Below, one piece after another: positions 1 through 6,908 of a stretch of 64,000 nt of DNA. Source of the stretch: Pistricoccus aurantiacus (GTDB taxonomy: Bacteria; Pseudomonadota; Gammaproteobacteria; Pseudomonadales; Halomonadaceae); assembly GCF_042682565.1 (NCBI RefSeq), contig NZ_JBHUIC010000029.1; one strand, written 5' to 3'. Every line of letters begins with the position of its first letter. The stretch's first letter is position 1. The notes below the pieces were generated by a model. The model was not told the DNA's origin and did not search any database. It worked only from the letters and a program-made list of their open reading frames with translations. A program made the translations under genes and the position numbers.

Positions 1-385
1 GCTGATCCCCGAGCCAGTTCGCCAGTTCGTTTTCCCAGTCGAGATCCAGATCGAGGATCAGCTCTCGAGCCTGCTCGAGGGGTTGAACGCGCCCCCGCAC
101 CGCCAGGCTCCCCCGGAACATCAGCCGCTCGATGGATTGCCCCGCGAGAAGCTCGCCCAGGGCTTCGGTATCGATCTCGACAACGGCATCCACCTGGCTA
201 TCGTCGATACTCGCCGGACGAGACAGGTGCAGGCCTCGCTCGTGGAACTGGATCAGCAGGGCGGTGGAAGGGCGTTCGAGACGAAACAGCAGCCGCGCGC
301 CGTCAAGCCGGGCCAATCGTGACGGCGCCGCCGGATCCCGAGCGAGCAGGGCATTGATGGTGCGTTCGAGGCCAGCCAATAACAT
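1..385 (-). CDS. ubiJ: Ubiquinone biosynthesis accessory factor UbiJ (partial, N-terminal part only)
   Basis: Reading the minus strand from an ATG at 385 gives an open frame beginning MLLAGLERTINALLARDP that runs off the left edge without a stop, so the C-terminal part is missing. The visible part resembles the SCP2-like lipid-binding domain of UbiJ/YigP, which in E. coli helps organise the aerobic ubiquinone-synthesis complex by binding lipid intermediates. Its position supports the call: it starts 2 bp after the ubiE stop, the usual ubiE-ubiJ-ubiB order, so it is probably translated from the same transcript. The name rests on context plus domain resemblance; a generic SCP2 protein cannot be excluded from the partial sequence. 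Confidence 0.8.
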   Translation of the reverse strand, partial: MLLAGLERTINALLARDPAAPSRLARLDGARLLFRLERPSTALLIQFHERGLHLSRPASIDDSQVDAVVEIDTEALGELLAGQSIERLMFRGSLAVRGRVQPLEQARELILDLDLDWENELANWLGDQ

Positions 386-387
386 GA

Positions 388-1134
388 TTACAGTTTGATG
401 CCTCGATGCAGGGCGACGATGCCGCCGGTCATGTTCTGATACTCGACCCGCTCGAGCCCGGCGTTCTCCATCATGCCCTTGAGGGTTTCCTGATCCGGGT
501 GCATGCGGATCGACTCCGCCAGGTAGCGATAGCTGGCGGCATCGTTGGCCACCAGTTCACCTATTTTCGGCAGCAGTCGGAACGAGTACTCATCGTAGAT
601 CTTCGACAGCACTTGGCTTTCGGGCTTGGAGAACTCCAGGATCAGCAGGCGGCCGCCGGGCTTGAGCACTCGAGTCATGGAGCGCAGCGCGGCGTCCTTG
701 TCGGTGACGTTGCGCAGGCCGAAGGCAATGGTAATGCAGTCGAAGCTGTTGTCCGGGAAGGGCAGGCATTCCGCGTTGGCCTGCACGTATTCCACGTTGC
801 CGCCGACGCCCTTGTCGAGCAGCTTGTCCCGGCCGACCTTGAGCATGGAAGCGTTGATATCCGCCAGGACCACCCGACCGTTCTCCCCCACTCGTTCAGC
901 GAGCTTGAGGGTCAGGTCGCCGGTACCGCCGGCGATATCCAGCACGCATTGTCCCGGACGCACCCCGGCACGCTCCAGGGTCAGGCGTTTCCAGACCCGA
1001 TGAATGCCGAAGGACATCAGGTCGTTCATCACGTCATAGCGCGCGGCGACGGAGTGAAAGACATCCGCGACCCGGGAAGCCTTCTCTTCTGTCGGAACTT
1101 CCTGATACCCGAAATGGGTCCTTTGCTTGTCCAT
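388..1134 (-). CDS. ubiE: Ubiquinone/menaquinone C-methyltransferase UbiE
   Basis: SAM-dependent methyltransferase of 248 aa acting on the benzoquinol ring in ubiquinone (and demethylmenaquinone) synthesis. The protein has the class I methyltransferase glycine-rich motif VLDIAGGTGDL near residue 70 and the UbiE signatures FGLRNVTD and LEFSKP. I start it at MDKQRTHFGYQEV (1134) rather than the upstream in-frame ATG at 1185, because this matches the family N-terminus and the usual length of about 250 aa. It is followed 2 bp later by ubiJ, consistent with an operon. A 160 bp gap separates it from the upstream DUF971 gene. The call is firm. Confidence 0.96.
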   Translation of the reverse strand: MDKQRTHFGYQEVPTEEKASRVADVFHSVAARYDVMNDLMSFGIHRVWKRLTLERAGVRPGQCVLDIAGGTGDLTLKLAERVGENGRVVLADINASMLKVGRDKLLDKGVGGNVEYVQANAECLPFPDNSFDCITIAFGLRNVTDKDAALRSMTRVLKPGGRLLILEFSKPESQVLSKIYDEYSFRLLPKIGELVANDAASYRYLAESIRMHPDQETLKGMMENAGLERVEYQNMTGGIVALHRGIKL

Positions 1135-1294
1135 GACGCATCCCTTGCATTGATAAGGCAGACAGACGGTGGGCGGATAAGGCAAGTCTCGCTTGCCGAC
1201 GCCATTGTAGCGTTACTGTCCGGGATTGTCCTTGAATCCGGGGAGCGGTTGCAAAACCTATTGCAGCGGACGTTACCGAAACGTTCCATCCGCC

Positions 1295-1678
1295 CTACAG
1301 CTGCTTGAGCTCGATTCCCAGGGCCTGGCGCGAAGCGCCGGCTGCGTCAAGACGCCGCAGATAGTCTGCCCAGTAGCGAGCCGCGTTGATCGCCAGATCG
1401 TAGAGATAATCCCAGCTGTACAGGCCGCTGTCATGGCCATCATCGAAATGCAGCTTGATGGCGTAGCGACCCACCGGGGTGATGTTGGCCAGGCCCACGT
1501 CCTTCTTGCCCACCTGCAGCGTTTCCTGGCCCTGGCCGTGACCGCGCACCTCCGCGGAAGGGGAATGGACCCGCAGGTATTCGATGCTCAGCCGATAGCT
1601 CTCGCCATCCGCGTAGCCGAGCTCGAGTTCTCGAGCCTTCCTGTGGTAGTGAACGCGCGTGGGAATCGGGGCGCTCAT
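1295..1678 (-). CDS. DUF971 / gamma-butyrobetaine hydroxylase-like N-terminal domain protein
   Basis: Small protein of 127 aa that is almost entirely one DUF971 domain, the fold also found at the N-terminus of gamma-butyrobetaine hydroxylases. Features typical of the family are the LRVHSPSAEVRGHG segment and the C-terminal DDGHDSGLYSWDYLYDL stretch. A perfect AAGGAGG ribosome-binding site at 1684-1690 overlaps the in-frame GTG at 1684, so the ATG at 1678, with 5 bp spacing, is the start. It sits between hslU and ubiE on the same strand, an order common in Pseudomonas and Halomonas. Its biochemical role is not established; a link to iron-sulfur or quinone metabolism would be guesswork. Confidence 0.88.
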   Translation of the reverse strand: MSAPIPTRVHYHRKARELELGYADGESYRLSIEYLRVHSPSAEVRGHGQGQETLQVGKKDVGLANITPVGRYAIKLHFDDGHDSGLYSWDYLYDLAINAARYWADYLRRLDAAGASRQALGIELKQL

Positions 1679-1723
1679 GGACACCTCCTTGCTGCTTCCC
1701 TCATCAAGCGGTGAAGCCGCGTC

Positions 1724-3046
1724 TCAAAGAATATACCGGGACAGATCCTCGTCCATGGCCAGTTCGCCGAGCTGAGAATCCACGTAGTCCGCGTCGACGA
1801 TCAACGGGCTGCCCAGATCGCTGCCACGGAAGGAAGCATCTTCCAGCAGGCGCTCCATCACCGTGTGCAGACGCCGTGCGCCGATGTTCTCGGTACCTTC
1901 GTTGACCTGCCAGGCGATCTGGGCGATGCGCTCGATGCCGTCGTCGGTGAAGTCGACTTCCAGGCCGTCGGTGTCAAGCAGCGCCTTGTACTGGCTGGTC
2001 AGCGAGGCGGAAGGTTCGGTCAGGATGCGCTTGAAATCCTCCGGGGACAGGGCGGAAAGCTCGACGCGAATCGGCAGGCGGCCCTGCAGTTCAGGAATCA
2101 GATCCGATGGCTTGGACAGGTGGAAGGCGCCGGAAGCGATGAACAGCACGTGATCGGTCTTGACCATGCCGTGCTTGGTGGAAACCGTCGAGCCTTCGAT
2201 CAGCGGCAGCAGGTCGCGCTGCACGCCTTCCCGGGACACGTCGCCGCCGCTGCTATGCTGATGACCCTTGGCTACCTTGTCGATCTCGTCCAGGAAAACG
2301 ATACCGTTCTGCTCCACCGCGTAGATCGCGCGACGCTTGATCTCTTCCTCGTTGACCAGTTTGGCGGCTTCTTCATCCTTCAGCAGTTTCCAGGCATCCC
2401 GTACCGCCACCCGCTTGGTCTCGGTCTTCTGGCGGCCCATGTTGGCGAACAGTCCCTGCAGCTGGCTGGTCATCTCCTCCATGCCCGGCGGAGTCATGAT
2501 ATCGATGTTCGGGCCCTGGGGGGTGACCTGGATATCGATTTCCTTGTCGTCCAGCTGACCTTCCCGCAGCTTCTTGCGGAAGGTCTGGCGGGTTCCGCTA
2601 TCGATGCGCGGCTGATCCTCCTGCCCTCGGGGCGGCGGCAGCAGCGCATCGAGGATGCGATCCTCCGCGGCGTCCTCCGCCTTGTGAGCGACCTCCTGCT
2701 TGGCCTGCTCCCGCACCATCTTGATGGCGGCTTCCATCAGATCGCGAACGATGGACTCCACGTCCCGGCCTACGTAGCCCACCTCGGTAAACTTGGTGGC
2801 CTCGACCTTGAGAAAAGGCGCATTGGCGAGCTTGGCCAGACGTCGGGCGATCTCCGTCTTGCCCACCCCGGTGGGGCCGATCATCAGGATGTTCTTGGGA
2901 GTGACTTCCGCGCGCAGCTCCTCACTGAGCTGCATGCGCCGCCAGCGATTGCGCAGTGCCACGGCAACGGCACGCTTGGCGTCGTCCTGACCGATGATGA
3001 ACTGGTCCAGGGCGTGAACGATCTCGCGAGGGGTCATCTGGGTCAT
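1724..3046 (-). CDS. hslU: ATP-dependent protease ATPase subunit HslU
   Basis: AAA+ unfoldase (440 aa) that feeds proteins to the HslV peptidase in the cytoplasm. It begins MTQMTPREIVHALDQFIIGQ, and the family N-terminus and length (E. coli 443 aa) fit this start. Walker A is GPTGVGKTE near residue 60, Walker B is VFLDEIDKV, and the C-terminus DEDLSRYIL is the tail that inserts into HslV. The same reading frame stays open upstream through hslV to 3586, but that extension is out of frame with HslV and is not coding. The start lies 2 bp after the hslV stop, so the two are cotranscribed. Confidence 0.97.
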   Translation of the reverse strand: MTQMTPREIVHALDQFIIGQDDAKRAVAVALRNRWRRMQLSEELRAEVTPKNILMIGPTGVGKTEIARRLAKLANAPFLKVEATKFTEVGYVGRDVESIVRDLMEAAIKMVREQAKQEVAHKAEDAAEDRILDALLPPPRGQEDQPRIDSGTRQTFRKKLREGQLDDKEIDIQVTPQGPNIDIMTPPGMEEMTSQLQGLFANMGRQKTETKRVAVRDAWKLLKDEEAAKLVNEEEIKRRAIYAVEQNGIVFLDEIDKVAKGHQHSSGGDVSREGVQRDLLPLIEGSTVSTKHGMVKTDHVLFIASGAFHLSKPSDLIPELQGRLPIRVELSALSPEDFKRILTEPSASLTSQYKALLDTDGLEVDFTDDGIERIAQIAWQVNEGTENIGARRLHTVMERLLEDASFRGSDLGSPLIVDADYVDSQLGELAMDEDLSRYIL

Positions 3047-3048
3047 GA

Positions 3049-3567
3049 TCAGAGCTCTTCCATGATAACGTTGTGATTGGTGAACACGCAGATGTCCGCG
3101 GCGATGGCGATGGACTTCTCGGTGATTTCCCGGGCGGAAAAATCGGTGTTTTCCAGCAGGGCCCGAGCCGCGGACAGCGCATAGTTGCCGCCGGAGCCGA
3201 TGGCGATGATGCCCTGTTCCGGCTCCAGCACGTCGCCGTTGCCGGTGATGATCAGCGAAGCGTTCTTGTCCGCCACCGCCAGCAGCGCCTCGAGACGGCG
3301 CAGCGTGCGGTCGGTTCGCCACTCCTTGGCAAGCTCCACCGCCGCCTTGATCAGATGGCCCTGATACTTTTCCAGCTGCGCCTCGAAGCGCTCGAACAAG
3401 GTGAAGGCATCGGCGGTGGCGCCGGCGAACCCTGCCAGCACCTGGTTGCGATACAACCGGCGCACCTTGCTGGCATTGCCTTTCATGACGGTGTTGCCAA
3501 GCGAAACCTGTCCGTCGCCCGCCAGGGCGACCTGGTCGCCGCGGCGCACGGATACGATGGTGGTCAT
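3049..3567 (-). CDS. hslV: ATP-dependent protease peptidase subunit HslV
   Basis: Proteasome-like threonine peptidase (172 aa) forming the core of HslUV. The N-terminus MTTIVSVRRGDQV places the catalytic Thr at position 2 after Met removal. GDGQVSLGNTVMKG and GFAGATADAFTLFE are family signatures, and the IAIGSGGNYA stretch is conserved. Full length compared with E. coli (176 aa). It is the first gene of hslVU, and a plausible heat-shock promoter lies about 100 bp upstream. HslUV clears misfolded and regulatory proteins in stress. Confidence 0.97.
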   Translation of the reverse strand: MTTIVSVRRGDQVALAGDGQVSLGNTVMKGNASKVRRLYRNQVLAGFAGATADAFTLFERFEAQLEKYQGHLIKAAVELAKEWRTDRTLRRLEALLAVADKNASLIITGNGDVLEPEQGIIAIGSGGNYALSAARALLENTDFSAREITEKSIAIAADICVFTNHNVIMEEL

Positions 3568-3669
3568 GGAGAAAACTCCGTAGCAAAGAGCGGTAACAAT
3601 GCTCCCGGTGACTTTATCGGCGCGAACCCGACGTGCCGGCCCCGCGCCTTGAATAACCTGTCACTGGAG

Positions 3670-3696
3670 GTATGGGCGCGTGCCGATAAAATCAAG
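3670..3696 (-). promoter_or_regulatory. Candidate sigma-32 (heat-shock) promoter of hslVU
   Basis: On the minus strand CTTGATT (3690-3696) is followed after 12 bp by GCCCATAC (3670-3677). These resemble the RpoH consensus CTTGAAA and CCCCATNT. The site lies about 100 bp before hslV, a heat-shock gene in E. coli. The match is partial, so it is a candidate only. The rest of 3568-3864 holds no recognisable gene. Confidence 0.4.
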
Positions 3697-3791
3697 CGCC
3701 CAGCGAATGGCTTGGCAAGATATTCCGGCTTCAAGACGGTGCAGGTATGGCTTTCGATCCAAAACACATCTTTCACAATAACGTTTATTTG

Positions 3792-3797
3792 TATAAT
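3792..3797 (+). promoter_or_regulatory. Candidate -10 element upstream of the DUF6435 gene
   Basis: A perfect TATAAT in an AT-rich stretch (about 3765-3815) lies 67 bp before the 3865 start. The -35 is poor: TTTCAC at 3771-3776 gives only 15 bp spacing. It is a likely promoter for the small gene, judged on the -10 alone. Confidence 0.4.
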
Positions 3798-3864
3798 TAT
3801 TGCATAGATTATGCCTTTCGAGCGGCGTAGTGTGTTGTCTCACACCCTGTCAGGAGCCGCCGCC

Positions 3865-4035
3865 ATGTTCGGACTCTTCAAAAGCGACCCGACGAAAAAG
3901 CTGCAGAAAGACTACGAGCGCAAGCTCGAGCAAGCCATGCACGCCGCCCGCAACGGAGACATGCGCGCCAACGCCTCGCTCACCGAAGAGGCGGAGGCGC
4001 TGCGTGCCGAGATCGAAAGGCTGAATGCGGGCTAG
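3865..4035 (+). CDS. Small DUF6435-like protein
   Basis: A 56-residue charged protein starting MFGLFKSDPTKKLQKDY. It resembles a small family (DUF6435) with the pattern FGLFKSDPxKKLxKxY, AMxAxRNGD and TEEAEALRAEIE. It is predicted to be helical throughout, with no signal peptide or membrane segment. I chose the ATG at 3865 over 3811 because the family begins with MFG and the upstream extension looks like 5' leader. It has its own AT-rich promoter region and is convergent with the YbjQ gene. No function is known to me. Confidence 0.75.
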   Translation: MFGLFKSDPTKKLQKDYERKLEQAMHAARNGDMRANASLTEEAEALRAEIERLNAG

Positions 4036-4129
4036 CTGAAGGATGCCGGCTGGGATATGCAGAGCCAAAGACGATGATCTTAGTGATGGCTTCCTGTTTC
4101 ACAATCGCACCGGCTCCTGCGCGCCCGGC

Positions 4130-4471
4130 TCAGGTCTTGGTGACCTTCACCGCGGTGCCCGTGGCCACCAGAAACAGCATCGATTTGCCGTCGCCGGAGA
4201 TTTCGCTGTAATCGAGGTCGATGCCGATGATCGCATTGGCGCCCAGGGATTGCGCCTCCTTTCGCAGCTCGTCCAGACAGGTCTTTCTGGCATCGCGAAG
4301 CGCGTTCTGGGACGACTTGTTGCGCCCGCCGAAGAAATCCCGAAAGCCGGCGAACATGTCCTTGAAGACGTTCATGCCGAACACGCACTCGGCGGATACG
4401 ATATCGATGTGCTCGGTGACGCGATAGCCCTCGAGATGCGAGGAGGTGGTGAGAATGACGCGCTCTGACAT
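4130..4471 (-). CDS. YbjQ / UPF0145 family protein
   Basis: A protein of 113 aa of the YbjQ family (called heavy-metal-binding domain in some databases). It shows the expected TTSSHLEGYRV opening, GMNVFKDMFAGFRDFFGG, and the conserved SLGANAIIGIDLDY segment. The start at 4471 (MSERVILTT) has GGGAG a few bases upstream; the longer in-frame ATG at 4549 adds residues foreign to the family. YbjQ proteins form compact oligomers, and their role remains unclear. There is no operon partner. Confidence 0.85.
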   Translation of the reverse strand: MSERVILTTSSHLEGYRVTEHIDIVSAECVFGMNVFKDMFAGFRDFFGGRNKSSQNALRDARKTCLDELRKEAQSLGANAIIGIDLDYSEISGDGKSMLFLVATGTAVKVTKT

Positions 4472-4569
4472 ACGGGAAATCTCCCTGGAGTAGTGATTAC
4501 GCAGCATGGAAGCGTTGATCGCGATTGGCAAATGGCAGTGGGCGATCAATTGTGAGATGCCGCCATATA

Positions 4570-4827
4570 TCAGCCTTCGTAAACATCCTTGCGGTGGGCC
4601 GCGCGAATTACCAGCACCACTAGTCGCTCATCCTGCAGTTGGCAGATGAGACGATAGTCGCCCACGCGATACCGCCGGAATTTTGCAAGCTCGCCTTTCA
4701 ATGGCTTGCCAAGTCGCCGAGGATTTTCCAGGGAAATGACACGTTCTTCGAGATAGCCACGAATACGACGGCGTTGCTGGGGAGCGATTTTCTTGAAACT
4801 TTTACGCGCCGACTCGAGGTATTCAAT
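4570..4827 (-). CDS. RelE/StbE-like toxin reading frame lacking a canonical start codon
   Basis: The minus strand encodes an 85-codon frame reading IEYLESARKSFKKIAP at its 5' end and VVLVIRAAHRKDVYEG at its 3' end, with YRVGDYRLICQL in the middle. This is the RelE/StbE mRNA-interferase fold, with the usual basic C-terminal motif. An in-frame TGA at 4828-4830 immediately precedes the first codon (ATT). No ATG, GTG, TTG or CTG occurs in the N-terminal part, so translation must use ATT or the toxin is dead. It overlaps the antitoxin's 3' end. A few N-terminal residues normally present (an MxW-type start) appear deleted. The family call is good; whether it is expressed is uncertain. Confidence 0.7.
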   Translation of the reverse strand: MEYLESARKSFKKIAPQQRRRIRGYLEERVISLENPRRLGKPLKGELAKFRRYRVGDYRLICQLQDERLVVLVIRAAHRKDVYEG

Positions 4828-5044
4828 TCACCAGGTCACGCCAGAATTCCTCGGCGCTGATAATGCGATCGCGCCCTTGGCGAAGCTGCTCAAGCGCATG
4901 TTCGGCTAGATAAGTGTCTTCAAGGTCATCGAGATGTTCCTCGACAAGCTTGCGAAGATAGAAGGTCTTTGACCTGCCGGTTACCTGGGCAAGATGCGCA
5001 AGGCGAGTCTCGGTCTCGGGATCGAGACGAAGGCTGATTGGCAT
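4823..5044 (-). CDS. RelB/DinJ-type ribbon-helix-helix antitoxin
   Basis: A protein of 73 aa starting MPISLRLDPETETRLAHLAQ, the beta strand and first helix of a ribbon-helix-helix DNA-binding domain. TGRSKTFYLRKLVEEHLDDLED follows as the second helix, then an acidic toxin-binding tail ending EFWRDLVN. The start at 5044 fits the family; the frame is open to 5098, but the extra residues are not typical. Antitoxins of this kind bind the toxin and repress their own promoter. The stop codon overlaps the downstream toxin frame by 5 bases, unusually early, which may reflect the deletion that removed the toxin start. Confidence 0.85.
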   Translation of the reverse strand: MPISLRLDPETETRLAHLAQVTGRSKTFYLRKLVEEHLDDLEDTYLAEHALEQLRQGRDRIISAEEFWRDLVN

Positions 5045-5144
5045 GGGATGTCTTCCGGCAGATACATGTATTGATCGTATCGCATGGATCATTGGCAAAC
5101 CATGGGCGGGTCCCCATGCGATGCGCTGGGATACGTCGGCATTC

Positions 5145-5699
5145 TTAAAAATTCCGTGCCGGCGTGCAACAGCTTACCAGCCGGGCCGGCGCCTTGCTTA
5201 CGTTGCGAAAGCGATGAGGAATATTGGTGTTGAAGTAGTAGCTTTCCCCGGCCTTTAAAATTCGGGTATCCGCGCCGATGGTGATTTCGATCTCGCCTTC
5301 CAGCACCACGCCGGCTTCCTCGCCTCGATGAGCGATCATCTCGCGACCGGTGTCCGCCCCTGCCGGGTAGGTCTCGATCATGAAGGTCAGGGCGCGGGAC
5401 TCGCGATTGGCCCCCACCAGCTTGAAGATCACCTCGCCGCTGCCGATATCCGTCAGTTCCTCGGCGCCGTAGAAGACCTGCTCGCGGCTGTCCATGTCCA
5501 TGGTGAAGAAGTCGCCGACGCTGATCGGGATGGCGTCGAGAATCTTCTTCAGGGAGCTGACGGAAGGGCTGACCTTGCCCTGCTCGATCAGCGACAGGCT
5601 GGAGTGGGTAACGCCGCAGCGCTTGGCCAGTTCGCGCTGGGAAATGCCCCGCAGCGTGCGCAGGGCACGCAGGCGAGGGCCGACCACATTGTCCGACAT
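5145..5699 (-). CDS. XRE-family regulator with C-terminal cupin domain (PuuR-like)
   Basis: A 184-residue regulator with an N-terminal helix-turn-helix (residues about 8-62; LAKRCGVTHSSLSLIEQG is the recognition part). A small beta-barrel cupin domain follows (about 105-180, with the motif MIAHRGEEAGVVLEGEIE). This layout is that of PuuR and similar repressors of amine or amino-acid catabolism, in which the cupin senses a small ligand. It is on the same strand as the TAXI-TRAP operon that ends 117 bp upstream and may regulate transport or catabolic genes nearby. The target is an inference only. Confidence 0.87.
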   Translation of the reverse strand: MSDNVVGPRLRALRTLRGISQRELAKRCGVTHSSLSLIEQGKVSPSVSSLKKILDAIPISVGDFFTMDMDSREQVFYGAEELTDIGSGEVIFKLVGANRESRALTFMIETYPAGADTGREMIAHRGEEAGVVLEGEIEITIGADTRILKAGESYYFNTNIPHRFRNVSKAPARLVSCCTPARNF

Positions 5700-5816
5700 T
5701 CATTGATCCTTGAGGTAAAGCGAAAATGATTGGAAAGCGGGCGGGCTCAACCCGCGATGCCCAAGAATACCGCCAGGCCGGGTTTGATCTCCAGTGGCGC
5801 GTTTCATGACTGACGC

Positions 5817-6908
5817 TTACTCTCGCGCTTGCATTTCCGCCCGCTCGATGGTCGCCCTGGCCTCGTCGAGATCGCCTTCCGCAGGCACCGGCGGGGTTTG
5901 CCGATCGGCGGCGTCGGGACGGTGGCAGAGCTCGGCGTATATCGGATAGTGATCCGAGCCGAAGCCGGGCTGGCGATCGAAGGAGACCAGCGTGAGCTCA
6001 TCCTGATAGAGAACATGGTCCAGAGGCCAGGCGATGATCGGATTTTTGGCGTCATAGGTGGGATAGAAGCCGCGTCCGACGCGCGGGTCGAGCAGGCCGG
6101 CCAGCCGCATGACTCGGCGGGTGACGCTTTCCCAGGAAACCGCGTTGAAATCTCCGGCCAGGATCGTCGGCTGTCGAGAATCCCGGGCCTCCAGCGCGGC
6201 TTTCAACAGCTGAGCGTCTCGCGGAAGTGCCGATTGCGACCAGTAGCGGGGCGGGCGGGGGTGCAGCCCGTGGAAGTGAATGATGCGCTCGCCCGGCAGG
6301 CGCACTCGCGTGTCGATCGAGGGAGTGGCGGCGTCGAAGCGCAGACGTATCTTCGGCTCGATCAGCGGATAACGGGAAAAAAGGTGCATGCCGTAGGACT
6401 CGGCCTGCGGAGGAATGTATTGCACTCGATAGGAAAACCGCTCGTCCAGAGCATCGAGCTGGCGATCCCACCAGGCGTCGGTTTCCATCACCAGAAACAG
6501 GTCCGGCTCGGTATCGTGAACGATACGAAGCAGCTTCTCCGCGTGCTCATTGGCCATCTTGACGTTGGCGATCAGCAAGCGAATCCTCGATTCCGCGGGG
6601 CAGCTGGCGGTCTCCACAGCTGGGGGCTTCAATGGAAAGAAATACGGATATAGCCGGTAGCCGTGAGAAACCAGCGCGATGCCCGCCAGGCCCAGTACGA
6701 GCCAGCGCCATTTCCCCCATGCACCACGCAGCAAAAAGTGCAGGAACGTCAGACCGAGCAGGAAAAGGGCAATCTGCAGCCGAGGGAAATCGAGATAGCG
6801 TATCCACCAGATATTGCTTTCGATCAGCGGCAGCAGCGAGGCAATGGCGAGCAGCACCAGTAGCGGCAGCACCAGGAATCGATCCAGGGCGTTTTTCCAT
6901 GTCGTCAT
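5817..6908 (-). CDS. Membrane-anchored endonuclease/exonuclease/phosphatase family protein
   Basis: A protein of 363 aa. The first 90 residues hold about three hydrophobic segments (LVLPLLVLLAIASLLPLI; IALFLLGLTFLHFLLRG; WLVLGLAGIALVSHGY). The rest is an endonuclease/exonuclease/phosphatase (DNase I-like) domain with ANVKMANEH, the metal-binding ME in LVMETDAWWD, LAGDFNAVSWE and the catalytic GSDHYPI. The catalytic domain probably faces the periplasm. The ATG at 6908 overlaps the TRAP permease stop as ATGA, so the two are translationally coupled; I prefer it to the upstream start at 6935. Substrate unknown (nucleic acid, phosphoinositide-like lipid or other phosphodiester). Confidence 0.85.
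   Translation of the reverse strand: MTTWKNALDRFLVLPLLVLLAIASLLPLIESNIWWIRYLDFPRLQIALFLLGLTFLHFLLRGAWGKWRWLVLGLAGIALVSHGYRLYPYFFPLKPPAVETASCPAESRIRLLIANVKMANEHAEKLLRIVHDTEPDLFLVMETDAWWDRQLDALDERFSYRVQYIPPQAESYGMHLFSRYPLIEPKIRLRFDAATPSIDTRVRLPGERIIHFHGLHPRPPRYWSQSALPRDAQLLKAALEARDSRQPTILAGDFNAVSWESVTRRVMRLAGLLDPRVGRGFYPTYDAKNPIIAWPLDHVLYQDELTLVSFDRQPGFGSDHYPIYAELCHRPDAADRQTPPVPAEGDLDEARATIERAEMQARE

Noticed and set aside
3047..3586. An in-frame upstream extension of HslU that makes a 620-residue frame
   Set aside because: It overlaps hslV in another frame, is Arg/Gly-rich in an unnatural way and has no family match; the HslU start at 3046 fits exactly.
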